Shown: positions 16,957-25,143 of the stretch, piece by piece
How the letters are laid out: each line of letters opens with the position of its first letter
Position numbering within the stretch: the stretch's first letter is position 1
From: a bacterium
Lineage (GTDB): Bacteria; Hydrothermota; UBA3072; JAPDKE01
Assembly: GCA_029258725.1 (NCBI GenBank)
Contig: JAPDKE010000039.1
Location: 1 to 47,476, forward strand
Direction of reading: 5' to 3'
DNA: 47,476 nucleotides
The notes under the pieces: model-generated
What the model saw: the letters and a program-made list of their open reading frames with translations, nothing else
Told to the model about the DNA's origin: nothing
The model's database searches: none
Translations under genes and position numbers: made by a program

Positions 16957-18116
16957 TAGGGGATGAGGTTGTGAGTGGGCTTGTTAAAGAAATAAATATA
17001 ACCCTGCTTTCCAGGATACTTGAAAAATACGGTATTAAGGTGAGGATGGGATTATGCGTAAGAGACCATCCGGATGAGATAAAAAAGGGACTTGATGTCC
17101 TGATGAAACAGACAGAACTTGTAATCCTCACAGGTGGTCTGGGTCCAACACCAGATGACATAACCTTAAAAACCGTGAGTGAATATTTTAACCTCTCCCT
17201 CGTTGAATCCCCGGAACTTCTTTCCTCTCTTCCCTGTAAGTTAAGGACCCAGGCAATGGTCCCTGAGGGTGCAGAATATTTCAAAAATCCATATGGAACA
17301 GCCCCAGGATTTCTCATTGAGAAAGAGAAAAGCAGAATAATCCTTCTTCCAGGCGTTCCATCCGAGGCAGAGGCAATTTTACCGGAAATTCTTGAATACA
17401 TGGGATTGAAGGAGGAAAAAATAAAGGTGGTGATAAGAACATTTGAAATACCTGAGGTAAGGATTCTTGAGGTTCTATCCGCGGTTCTATCTCCTCAGGA
17501 AATAAAGGGGCTTTCCTTCCTTCCTGGAAACGATGGGGTGAGGATATGGATAAAGGAGGGAGACGTTGAGGATATAAGGGAAAGGATATACGATGTCCTT
17601 GAAGATTACATCTATGGTGAGGGGGATGAGACACTGGAAAAAGTTGTGGGAAGAATGCTTAAAGAAAGAGGGTTTACCCTTGCATGCGCTGAATCATGCA
17701 CCGGAGGGCTTTTAATGGACCTCATAACCAATGTTCCAGGAAGCTCTGAATACTTCATGGGAGGGATTGTTTCGTATTCAAATGAGTCAAAGATAAGGGA
17801 ACTCGGGGTGAGGAGAGAAAGCCTTGAAAAACACGGAGCGGTGAGTGAGGCTGTTGCAAAGGAGATGGCACAGGGAGTAAGAGAACTCTATGGAACGGAC
17901 TTTGGTCTTTCAACAACAGGGATTGCAGGTCCAACGGGAGGAACCGGAGAAAAACCTGTTGGACTTGTCTGGATGGGAATATCCGCCCGGGATGAAACAA
18001 GAGCACAGCGCAGGGTGTTTAAAGGTAAGAGAAGGGATGTGAAGGAAAAGGCAGTGTATTTTGTTCTTAACATGTTGAGAAAATACATACTTGACTTGGA
18101 AAGAACTTCTGGTTAA
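16935..18116 (+). CDS. cinA: CinA family protein (NMN amidase/ADP-ribose pyrophosphatase type)
   Basis: A 393-aa two-domain protein. The N-terminal MoCF-like domain (1-165) shows LVIGDEVVSG and LTGGLGPTPDDITLK. The C-terminal CinA domain (about 235-393) shows LACAESCTGGLL, GGIVSYSN and TTGIAGPTGGTGEKPVG, typical of the nicotinamide mononucleotide deamidase used in NAD salvage. The start at 16935 is preceded by GGGGAGGTGAT, and the residues before it do not fit the family. It overlaps pgpA by 22 nt. Confidence 0.9.
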   Translation: MEASLLVIGDEVVSGLVKEINITLLSRILEKYGIKVRMGLCVRDHPDEIKKGLDVLMKQTELVILTGGLGPTPDDITLKTVSEYFNLSLVESPELLSSLPCKLRTQAMVPEGAEYFKNPYGTAPGFLIEKEKSRIILLPGVPSEAEAILPEILEYMGLKEEKIKVVIRTFEIPEVRILEVLSAVLSPQEIKGLSFLPGNDGVRIWIKEGDVEDIRERIYDVLEDYIYGEGDETLEKVVGRMLKERGFTLACAESCTGGLLMDLITNVPGSSEYFMGGIVSYSNESKIRELGVRRESLEKHGAVSEAVAKEMAQGVRELYGTDFGLSTTGIAGPTGGTGEKPVGLVWMGISARDETRAQRRVFKGKRRDVKEKAVYFVLNMLRKYILDLERTSG

Positions 18117-18125
18117 TATGGAGCC

Positions 18126-20816
18126 ATGAAGGTCCTGGTTGTTGGTTCCGGAATCGCAGGGATTGTCGCCTCCGTTGAGGCGGCAGAAAAGGGGCATGAG
18201 GTTGTACTGGTTGAGAAAAAACACTTTGCAGGAGGTATGCTCCCCAGGCTTGATATTCAGTTTCCAACCGATGCATGTGGGGCATGCCAGATTTATCCAT
18301 TTACAGGGGAATTTCCCGATTACTGTTTGAAAAGGCTCTTCCATCATCCAGACGTAAAGGTTATAACCGGAGGGGAGATAGAGGAAATAGAGGGTGAGGG
18401 TCCATTTAATGTGAGGATAAAAATAATCCCGAGGGGAGTAAATGAAGACTGCACTGCGTGCAGGAAATGCGAGGAGGTGTGCCCTGTTCCGGGGGCCATT
18501 TACATGGAGTATCCCAGGCCGCACCCGGTTAGATTTGCAATAGACTGGGACAGGTGCACCCGGTGCGGAAAGTGCGTTGAGGTTTGCCCTGAGAATGCAA
18601 TAGATCTTGATGAGGAGGAAAAAACAGAAGAAATTGAGGTTGACGCAATAATTTACACAACGGGATTTGAGGAGATAGACCCCGAAACCCTTAAAGAATA
18701 TGGATATGGAAAGTATCCGGATATTGTGACATCCATTGAGTTTGAGGAGATGCTTTCCGGAATGGGAGAATTTAAGAGACCTTCTGATGGAAGGGTTCCT
18801 GAAAAAATTGCCTTTATCCAGTGTGTTGGTTCAAGGGATGTGAGGAGAAATCCAGATTGCTCATGTGTATGCTGCATGTTTACCCTGAAGGAGATACATT
18901 TGCTCAAAAAACATTATCCTCAGACGCAGGCAAAGGTATTTTACATGGACATGAGAACCTATGGAAAGGGATACTACCGGTACTTCCTGAATACCGATGC
19001 GGAATTCATTCCCGTGAGAACTCCAGGAATATGTGAGAGGGAGGGGAAACTCATACTCAGATACGAAAAAGATGGTAAATTTCATGAGGAGGAGTTTGAC
19101 CTGGTTGTCCTCGCGGTTGGAGAGAAGAGAACATTTGAGCACGAAACCCATCCGTTTATTCCTGTGAAGGCTCAGGAGGGGATATGGGTTGCAGGGAGTG
19201 CCTCTGGTCCCAAGGACCTTGCAGATACCGTTGTTTCCTCACTTGCCGCAACCTCATTCCTTCCTGCAAAACCAAAGGAAATTGAGGAGAAAAAAGAAGG
19301 GAATACCGGGGTTGTTGTATGCACATGCAGTGGGGTTATACCATGGGGTTTTGAAAATCTCAATCCCGGGGTTCCCTGGATAAAGGTGGAGCATCTTTGC
19401 AGGAGAGACAGGGAGAAGGTAAAGGCGTGGATTGAAGAGAATGAGATAAAGAGACTTGTGCTTGCAGGATGCACCCCCTATGTCCTTTACAGGATTGCCC
19501 GGGAACTGGGGGTTTCCGGAATATTTGTGAACATAAGGGAGGGGATACTCTGGAGGGGTGGAACGGAGGAGAATGCAAGGGAGGAGATAGAGAGGGCAGT
19601 AAGAAGAGTGCTTGGTAAGGAGGAAAAGGAAGTATGGTTTGAGCCTGTGAGGAAGGTGCTTGTTATAGGCGGGGGGATAGGTGGTCTTGTGGCGGCAAAG
19701 AATATTGCTGAGCATGGAATTCCTGTGGTTCTTGTTGAGAAAGAAAAACTGGGTGGAAGGGGATGGAAGGTTAAGAGGTTGCTTACCGGTGAGGAGGTAA
19801 GACCCTGGCTTTCCTCCCTTATTGAGGAGGTTAAAGAAAAGGTTGATGTGAGAGAGGGTGTTGAGGTTAAGGGTGTAAATGGGGCGCTCGGGAATTTCAG
19901 GGTTGAGTTTTCCGATGGAAGTGAGGATACATTTGGAGCCGTGGTTGTTGCAACCGGAGCGAAGGATTATACACCGGAGGAGTATGGGTATGGAAAAGAT
20001 CCAAAGGTAATAACCCAGACGGAGTTTGAGGAAAAACTGGAAAAAGAGAAGCCTGGAACGGTTGTCATGATTCAGTGTGTGGGTTCAAGAAATGAGAAAA
20101 GACCTTACTGCTCAAGGGTTTGCTGTTCCCAGGCAGTAAAGAATGCATTGAGATTGAAAGAAATTTCTCCCTCTTCCAGGGTATTTATCCTCTATCGTGA
20201 TATGATGATGTATGGAAAAAAGGAAAGGCACTATACAGAGGCGAGGGAAAAGGGAGTTATATTTATAAGGTATGAGGAAGAGCCACAATGGGATGGGGAG
20301 AGGGTGGTGGTGAAGGACCTTATCCTGGGTGAAGAGATAGAGATAAAGCCTGACTATCTTGTCCTTTCAGCGGGAATGGTTCCTGAGAATTCCCTTGCCG
20401 AGATTCTGGGAATAGAACTTACCGAGGATGGATGGTATAAGGAGATGAATCCGAAGTTCAAGCCTCTTGAGGCGCGACCCGGAATATTCCTAGCAGGGAA
20501 TGCACAGGGTCCCGGGGATATACCTGAAACCGTCACAAAGGCACTTGGGGTTGTGGCTTCTGTTGTGAGGATTCTCTCAGGACCTGTTAAGGCAAAGGGA
20601 AGGATATCCATCACGAAAGAGAGGATATGTGCTGGATGTGGAATATGCGTGGATGTCTGTCCTTATGGAGCAAGGTATCTTTTGGAGGAGAGGAAAATAG
20701 CAGGGGTTCATTACCATATATGCCAGGGATGCGGTACATGTGTATCCGCATGTCCTTCAGGGGCATGTGAACTGACCGAGATGGGAAGCAAAGTAATGAT
20801 GGAGGTTCTGAGATGA
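18126..20816 (+). CDS. hdrA: Fused double HdrA-type flavoprotein with four ferredoxin clusters
   Basis: This 896-aa protein contains two HdrA units end to end. Unit 1 starts directly with an FAD Rossmann motif (VLVVGSGIAGIVAS) and has C51/C54 in DACGACQIYP. A pair of [4Fe-4S] ferredoxin motifs follows near residues 109-119 (CTACRKCEEVC) and 144-154 (CTRCGKCVEVC). Unit 2 opens near residue 398 with the HdrA N-domain (VVCTCSGV, then EHLCR and LAGCTPYV). A second FAD motif (VLVIGGGIGGLVAA) lies near 513, and a C-terminal ferredoxin pair (ICAGCGICVDVC and ICQGCGTCVSAC). HdrA is the electron-bifurcating flavoprotein core of heterodisulfide reductase-like complexes. hdrC and hdrB follow by overlap, making a complete HdrABC set. 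No hydrogenase, MvhD or methanogenesis gene is present, so the electron donor is unknown. Confidence 0.88.
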   Translation: MKVLVVGSGIAGIVASVEAAEKGHEVVLVEKKHFAGGMLPRLDIQFPTDACGACQIYPFTGEFPDYCLKRLFHHPDVKVITGGEIEEIEGEGPFNVRIKIIPRGVNEDCTACRKCEEVCPVPGAIYMEYPRPHPVRFAIDWDRCTRCGKCVEVCPENAIDLDEEEKTEEIEVDAIIYTTGFEEIDPETLKEYGYGKYPDIVTSIEFEEMLSGMGEFKRPSDGRVPEKIAFIQCVGSRDVRRNPDCSCVCCMFTLKEIHLLKKHYPQTQAKVFYMDMRTYGKGYYRYFLNTDAEFIPVRTPGICEREGKLILRYEKDGKFHEEEFDLVVLAVGEKRTFEHETHPFIPVKAQEGIWVAGSASGPKDLADTVVSSLAATSFLPAKPKEIEEKKEGNTGVVVCTCSGVIPWGFENLNPGVPWIKVEHLCRRDREKVKAWIEENEIKRLVLAGCTPYVLYRIARELGVSGIFVNIREGILWRGGTEENAREEIERAVRRVLGKEEKEVWFEPVRKVLVIGGGIGGLVAAKNIAEHGIPVVLVEKEKLGGRGWKVKRLLTGEEVRPWLSSLIEEVKEKVDVREGVEVKGVNGALGNFRVEFSDGSEDTFGAVVVATGAKDYTPEEYGYGKDPKVITQTEFEEKLEKEKPGTVVMIQCVGSRNEKRPYCSRVCCSQAVKNALRLKEISPSSRVFILYRDMMMYGKKERHYTEAREKGVIFIRYEEEPQWDGERVVVKDLILGEEIEIKPDYLVLSAGMVPENSLAEILGIELTEDGWYKEMNPKFKPLEARPGIFLAGNAQGPGDIPETVTKALGVVASVVRILSGPVKAKGRISITKERICAGCGICVDVCPYGARYLLEERKIAGVHYHICQGCGTCVSACPSGACELTEMGSKVMMEVLR

Positions 20817-21286
20817 TTTCCTTTGATAAACTTGACCCCTCCTTTCCGCAGGAGGTGATGAAGGAGCCGGGAGGGGAGTATCTTTTGAGGTGTTTTGCAT
20901 GCGGGACATGTGCTGCCACATGTCCGGTAAGGGAAATAGAGGAGACCTACAATCCCAGGAAAATAATAAGGATGGTTGTGCTGGGAATGAGGGATGAGGT
21001 TCTGAAAAGTGATTTTATCTGGCTGTGCAGTGCATGCTACATGTGCCAGGAGAGATGTCCGCAGGATGTCAGGATAACCGAGCTCATAAATGCGATAAAG
21101 AATGTTGCGGTGAAGCATGGATATATTCATCCCTCCTATACTGCACAGCTCGATGCCCTCAAAAACTTCTCACGCCTCTACGAGGTTGGAGAATTTGAGA
21201 ACAAGAAAAGGGAACGCATGGGGCTTCCTGCACTTGATGTAACCAGGGCATCCGATGTCGTGGAACTCCTGGGAGGTGAGGGATGA
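20813..21286 (+). CDS. hdrC: HdrC-like iron-sulfur subunit
   Basis: A 157-aa soluble protein with two [4Fe-4S] ferredoxin-type motifs: CFACGTCAATCP near residues 27-38 and CSACYMCQERCP near 71-82, followed by ITELINAIKNVAVKHGY typical of HdrC. It passes electrons between HdrA and the HdrB active site. ATGA overlaps join it to hdrA and hdrB. The short C-terminal helix region (KKRERMGLPALDV) also fits the family. Confidence 0.9.
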   Translation: MISFDKLDPSFPQEVMKEPGGEYLLRCFACGTCAATCPVREIEETYNPRKIIRMVVLGMRDEVLKSDFIWLCSACYMCQERCPQDVRITELINAIKNVAVKHGYIHPSYTAQLDALKNFSRLYEVGEFENKKRERMGLPALDVTRASDVVELLGGEG

Positions 21287-22140
21287 GGTATGCCATATTC
21301 CTGGGATGCACGGTCCCTGTAAGGGCTCAGAATTATGAAATTTCGGCAAGAAAGGTGTGCGAGGCACTCGGGATAGAACTGGTTGACCTTCCCCAGTTCA
21401 GGTGCTGTGGTTATCCTGTAAAATCCGTTGATTTTGAAAAGTTCGTTTTACTTGCTGCAAGGAACCTTGCGATAGCGGAAAAGGAGAATCTTCCTATTTT
21501 AACCCTGTGCAACGCATGCACGGTAACCCTCACCGAGGCAAATGAGGAGTTGAAGCATTCGGAGGAGTTGAAAAAGAAGGTAAATGAGAAACTTTCCAGG
21601 TTCGGCCTTTCCTATGAGGGAAAGGTTGAGGTGAAGCATATTGTAAGGGTTCTTTATGAGCTCAAGGATAAAATAGAGATAAAGAGAAAGATAGAGGGGT
21701 TTAAGGCTGCAACTCACTATGGATGTCATTATTCAAGACCCTCCCTTGTTTATGAGTTTGATGACCCTCAGTATCCCCATACCCTTGATGAACTCGTTGA
21801 ACTCACAGGGATTGAGGTTGTTCCCTATGAGGAACCGTATCTCTGCTGTGGGGGTGGGTTGCTTGGGATAAAGGAGGACCTCGCTTTGAGACTCACAAAG
21901 AAGAAACTTGACCGGATAAAGGGAAAGGTGGATCTGCTTGTATCCATCTGTCCCTTCTGTTCCATCATGTACGAGGGAAATCAGAAAAAGATTGAGAAGC
22001 AGTTTGAGGTTGAATACGGAATTCCTGTTGTTTACTATACTCAACTGCTTGGACTTTCTCTTGGATTCTCACCGGACGAGCTCGGGTTCAAACTCCAGCG
22101 AATAAAGCCAAGAAAACTCATGGAAACCTTCAACGCGTAA
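21283..22140 (+). CDS. hdrB: HdrB-like CCG-domain subunit
   Basis: A 285-aa subunit with two cysteine-rich CCG domains, which in heterodisulfide reductases bind the non-cubane clusters that split a disulfide. Domain 1 shows FLGCTVPVRAQNYE, FRCCGYP and CNACTVTL; domain 2 shows YGCHYSRPS, YLCCGGG and SICPFC. All expected cysteines are present. In a bacterium without coenzyme M the disulfide substrate is unknown. The GcvH-like lipoyl protein encoded next is a plausible dithiol/disulfide partner (inference). Confidence 0.9.
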   Translation: MRYAIFLGCTVPVRAQNYEISARKVCEALGIELVDLPQFRCCGYPVKSVDFEKFVLLAARNLAIAEKENLPILTLCNACTVTLTEANEELKHSEELKKKVNEKLSRFGLSYEGKVEVKHIVRVLYELKDKIEIKRKIEGFKAATHYGCHYSRPSLVYEFDDPQYPHTLDELVELTGIEVVPYEEPYLCCGGGLLGIKEDLALRLTKKKLDRIKGKVDLLVSICPFCSIMYEGNQKKIEKQFEVEYGIPVVYYTQLLGLSLGFSPDELGFKLQRIKPRKLMETFNA

Positions 22141-22153
22141 AAAAGGAGGGATT

Positions 22154-22573
22154 ATGGCAGATGTTCAGGGATATAGCCTTCCTGATGACCTTTATTATCA
22201 CAAGGAACACATGTGGGTGAGGGTTGAGGGTAACAAGGCTGTTGTCGGGATGGACGATTTCTCCCAGAAACTTGCGGGAGAACTGAGCTATGTGGAGCTT
22301 CCCGGGGAGGGGGATGAGGTCTCCCAGGATGAGGTTGTTGGAACCTATGAGACGGGTAAGTGGATGGGTAAACTCTATGCACCCGTCTCAGGGACTGTTG
22401 TGAAGATAAATACCGAGGTTGAGGATGAACCATCCCTGGTGAATGAGGACCCTTATGGGAAGGGATGGCTCTTTGAGATTGAAATGTCCAATCCTGATGA
22501 GGTAAACAACCTCATGCGTGGAGAGGCTGCAGTAAAGTGGCTTGAGGAGGAGATAAAGAAGCATGTTAAGTAA
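22154..22573 (+). CDS. GcvH-like lipoyl carrier protein linked to Hdr genes
   Basis: A 139-aa lipoyl-domain protein with GcvH architecture. The lipoylated lysine should be K69 in YETGKWMGKL. Glycine-cleavage H proteins usually have an ESVKA-like context, whereas ETGKW resembles what I recall of the lipoate-binding (LbpA-type) H-like proteins found beside sulfur-oxidising sHdr operons. The N-terminus LPDDLYYHKEHMWVRVEG is also family-like. A strong SD (AAAAAGGAGGG) precedes it, 13 nt after hdrB. No glycine cleavage P, T or L genes and no lipoate-attachment enzymes are in the window, so context favours a role with HdrABC. A true GcvH is the alternative. Confidence 0.8.
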   Translation: MADVQGYSLPDDLYYHKEHMWVRVEGNKAVVGMDDFSQKLAGELSYVELPGEGDEVSQDEVVGTYETGKWMGKLYAPVSGTVVKINTEVEDEPSLVNEDPYGKGWLFEIEMSNPDEVNNLMRGEAAVKWLEEEIKKHVK

Positions 22574-23294
22574 AAAGAAAGGGGTGGGACAACCCACCCC
22601 TTTTCTCAGCATTGTAATTCCCGCCTATAACGAGGAAGAAAATATAAAAGACGTCATTGAGAAATCTGTAGAATTTGGCAAAAAACTGGGGAAACCCTGC
22701 GAGGTGATTGTAGTAGATGATGGAAGTAAGGACAGGACTTTCCATATTTGTAAAGAACTGGCAGAAAAATATCCGGAGCTCAGATGCATAAGGCATGAGA
22801 GAAATAAAGGAAAGGCCGGGGCACTGAAGACGGGGTTTAAAGAAGCAAAGGGAGAGTATATTTTTTATACTGATGCAGACAATCAGTATGATATAAACGA
22901 ACTGCTTCAATATATCAATCTGTTTGGAAAATACGATATTCTCAGTGGATACCGGTTGAATAAAGCGATTTCCCCATTCCGCAGGTTTGCTTCCTGGCTG
23001 TATAATGTAATAGCAAGAAAATTGCTTGGAGTGAAGGCAAGGGATATTGAGTGTGCTTTTAAGGTTTTCAGGTCGAAAGTGATAAAAAATATCCCTATCA
23101 AAACCAAGGGATTTATGGTGGAAACCGAAATACTTGCGCGGGCTACCGTGTGCGGGTACAGTATCCACGATATTCCGGTGCATCATTACGCAAGAAGGAA
23201 GGGAAAGACAGCGGTTAGCCCATTAAAGGAAGCGTTGCGTTCTCTTCTAGGGCTTTATCTTATCAAAAAGGAAATTTTGAAAATAAAGAAATAA
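22563..23294 (+). CDS. Family 2 glycosyltransferase (polyprenyl-phosphate sugar type)
   Basis: A 243-aa GT-A enzyme. Motifs are LSIVIPAYNEEENI, VIVVDDGSKDRT near residue 51, FYTDADNQYD carrying the DxD metal site near 99, and the C-terminal RRKGKTAVSPLKEA stretch seen in dolichyl/undecaprenyl-phosphate sugar synthases. A short hydrophobic tail may touch the membrane. It would transfer a sugar to a lipid carrier or build a surface glycan. The ATG at 22563 overlaps the lipoyl gene stop. A GTG at 22584, inside the hairpin, is the only later start before the catalytic domain. By eye its codon use is more A/T-rich than the neighbouring operon, possibly an insertion. Confidence 0.85.
   Translation: MLSKKKGVGQPTPFLSIVIPAYNEEENIKDVIEKSVEFGKKLGKPCEVIVVDDGSKDRTFHICKELAEKYPELRCIRHERNKGKAGALKTGFKEAKGEYIFYTDADNQYDINELLQYINLFGKYDILSGYRLNKAISPFRRFASWLYNVIARKLLGVKARDIECAFKVFRSKVIKNIPIKTKGFMVETEILARATVCGYSIHDIPVHHYARRKGKTAVSPLKEALRSLLGLYLIKKEILKIKK
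22578..22603 (+). terminator. GC-rich hairpin over the start region of the glycosyltransferase
   Basis: AAAGGGGTGGG at 22578-22588 and CCCACCCCTTT at 22593-22603 form a perfect 11-bp stem with a 4-nt loop, preceded by an A-rich run and ending in TTTT. It lies just after the lipoyl gene stop (22571-22573). It resembles an intrinsic terminator for the hdr operon, but it also encodes codons 6-14 of the next gene. The T run after the stem is short, so termination may be partial. Confidence 0.5.
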
Positions 23295-23307
23295 AAAGGA
23301 GGATGCA

Positions 23308-25143
23308 ATGCTTTTTCTCTTTCTCTGTCTCTGGTGGAATACCTCATGGAAATTCCGTATGCCACTTTATATAAAAACGGACACCATCTATCATGATGCG
23401 GTGGTGAAGGTCTCTTTGGATTACTTTCCCTTTCATCTTTATCATCCTGATGGAAATGAATTGAGGGTGGTCCATCATAATAAGCTTCTTCCATTCTGGA
23501 GAGAACGCTGGGAAGAAAATGGTATTAGAGTATGGATAAAAATGGATACTCTTAAACCGGTGGATACTATTTACTTTTACTATGGAAATCCTGATGCGGA
23601 GGATGTTTCGGATCAGAATGCTATTCTTGTCTTTTATGATGACTTTGAAGATGAAGATGTAAGTGACTGGGTAGTGGGAAATAACTCCCCAGAAATTGAG
23701 CCCGCGGTTGAGGATGGAAGACGTGTTATAAAAATCTATGCTGACAGGAACTGGGAGTGGGTTTACAGGAGATTAGCGGTACTGGTTCCTTTTACAGTGG
23801 AATTTGACCTGAAATGGGCATCAGGCTCCATAGGGCTCATGCTGAGAAGGGACGGAGAATGTACCACAGGATACAGGGATGCGGAAATATACGGAGATTG
23901 CTATGCTCATTATGTGAGTTTTAATGGGTATTCAAACTATCCAGGACAGCATCCCGCAACCCCGTGGAAGGATTCCCTCTGGCACCATGTAAAATTTGAG
24001 GTAGATATTACGGAAATAAGAATATTTGTGGATGATAGTCTGGTAAGAACCTGGAATGGCCCTTCACTGGATGATATCTGTCTAAATCAGATATGCGTTG
24101 AAGCCCACCGTAACTGTGGAAACGGAATAGGATTTTTTGACAATATAAAGGTGATACCTTCCCCCATTTCATGCACCATCACCCCGGGAGAGGAGGAATT
24201 TCTTCTTCCTTTTGTTATCTTCCCTGATACCTTTTTCTTCATCTCTCCTGGAGATACAATTGAATATTCCTTTCTTGTCCTTTCGGATACCACAGACCCA
24301 ATACGCGTAAACTTTGAAACCTATCACACCTCTTCGGGCTGGAAAGACACGATACTCCTTGAGGATACCGACTTTGATGGAAGACCGGATGGAGGAACCT
24401 TTGAGGACTCTCTCTACGTTCCGGTAAGAATATATTCTCCTCTGGAAGAAGGGGTTGACACCTTTTACCTTGCAGGATTTCTGGATGACAAATCCGATAC
24501 CGCGATGGTTTTCATCTACTCCACAGCAAGTAAATTTTCCATCTCAACCCCCGAAACTCTTTACTCTGCAGAGGTAAATGAGGGAGTTGATGTTCCTCTT
24601 ATCCTTTCCGTTCCTCTCATAACCTCGGATGTGTCTTTAAGACTTGAAGGAAATCTCTCAGGATGGGAGCTCTCTCCGGGAGAGGGTGTGGAGGTTGAAG
24701 ATAGTATGTTTGTTGTTCGCATGGTAAACGGGGTTGATACGGTGTATCTGCATTTCACACCCCCCTATGAGGGAATAGTTGCTCCATCGTTAACTCTTGA
24801 TTGCATTGCATCCCTTTTATCTCCATCATATCTCATGGATACATGCCGGATAAAACTTACTGCATGGGGAGAGGTGCAGATACACAACTATCCAAATCCC
24901 TTCTCGGAAAAGACCACCTTCGTCTTCTATCTCCCTGACCTTATGCCCGTGGACCTCACCGTTTACACAAGGGATGGGAGAAAGGTCATAACCCTCATCC
25001 ACGGAGAGATGGGGAAGGGAATGCATACGGTTGAATGGGATGGAACAAATGCAGCAGGAAGAAAAATTGCGCCAGGGGTCTATCTTTACATCCTTAAGGC
25101 AGGAGGAAGGAAGATAATAAAAAAGGCAGTGAGGTTGCCATGA
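23308..25143 (+). CDS. Secreted DUF2341 / concanavalin-like protein with T9SS sorting domain
   Basis: A 611-aa exported protein. After a very short hydrophobic head (MLFLFLCLWW) comes WNTSWKFRMPLYI, the usual opening of DUF2341. A concanavalin/LamG-like region follows (about 110-290: VFYDDFEDEDVSDW ... GIGFFDNIKVIP), then Ig-like beta-rich repeats. The C-terminal sorting domain (about 525-611) has NYPNPFSEKTTFVFYLP, VYTRDGRKV, HTVEWDGTNAAGRKIAPGVY and an ending KKAVRLP. SD AAAAGGAGG precedes the ATG. The signal peptide lacks a clear basic n-region, so its start or export mode is uncertain. The PorV-like gene overlaps its stop. Ligand unknown; carbohydrate binding is a guess. Confidence 0.82.
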   Translation: MLFLFLCLWWNTSWKFRMPLYIKTDTIYHDAVVKVSLDYFPFHLYHPDGNELRVVHHNKLLPFWRERWEENGIRVWIKMDTLKPVDTIYFYYGNPDAEDVSDQNAILVFYDDFEDEDVSDWVVGNNSPEIEPAVEDGRRVIKIYADRNWEWVYRRLAVLVPFTVEFDLKWASGSIGLMLRRDGECTTGYRDAEIYGDCYAHYVSFNGYSNYPGQHPATPWKDSLWHHVKFEVDITEIRIFVDDSLVRTWNGPSLDDICLNQICVEAHRNCGNGIGFFDNIKVIPSPISCTITPGEEEFLLPFVIFPDTFFFISPGDTIEYSFLVLSDTTDPIRVNFETYHTSSGWKDTILLEDTDFDGRPDGGTFEDSLYVPVRIYSPLEEGVDTFYLAGFLDDKSDTAMVFIYSTASKFSISTPETLYSAEVNEGVDVPLILSVPLITSDVSLRLEGNLSGWELSPGEGVEVEDSMFVVRMVNGVDTVYLHFTPPYEGIVAPSLTLDCIASLLSPSYLMDTCRIKLTAWGEVQIHNYPNPFSEKTTFVFYLPDLMPVDLTVYTRDGRKVITLIHGEMGKGMHTVEWDGTNAAGRKIAPGVYLYILKAGGRKIIKKAVRLP

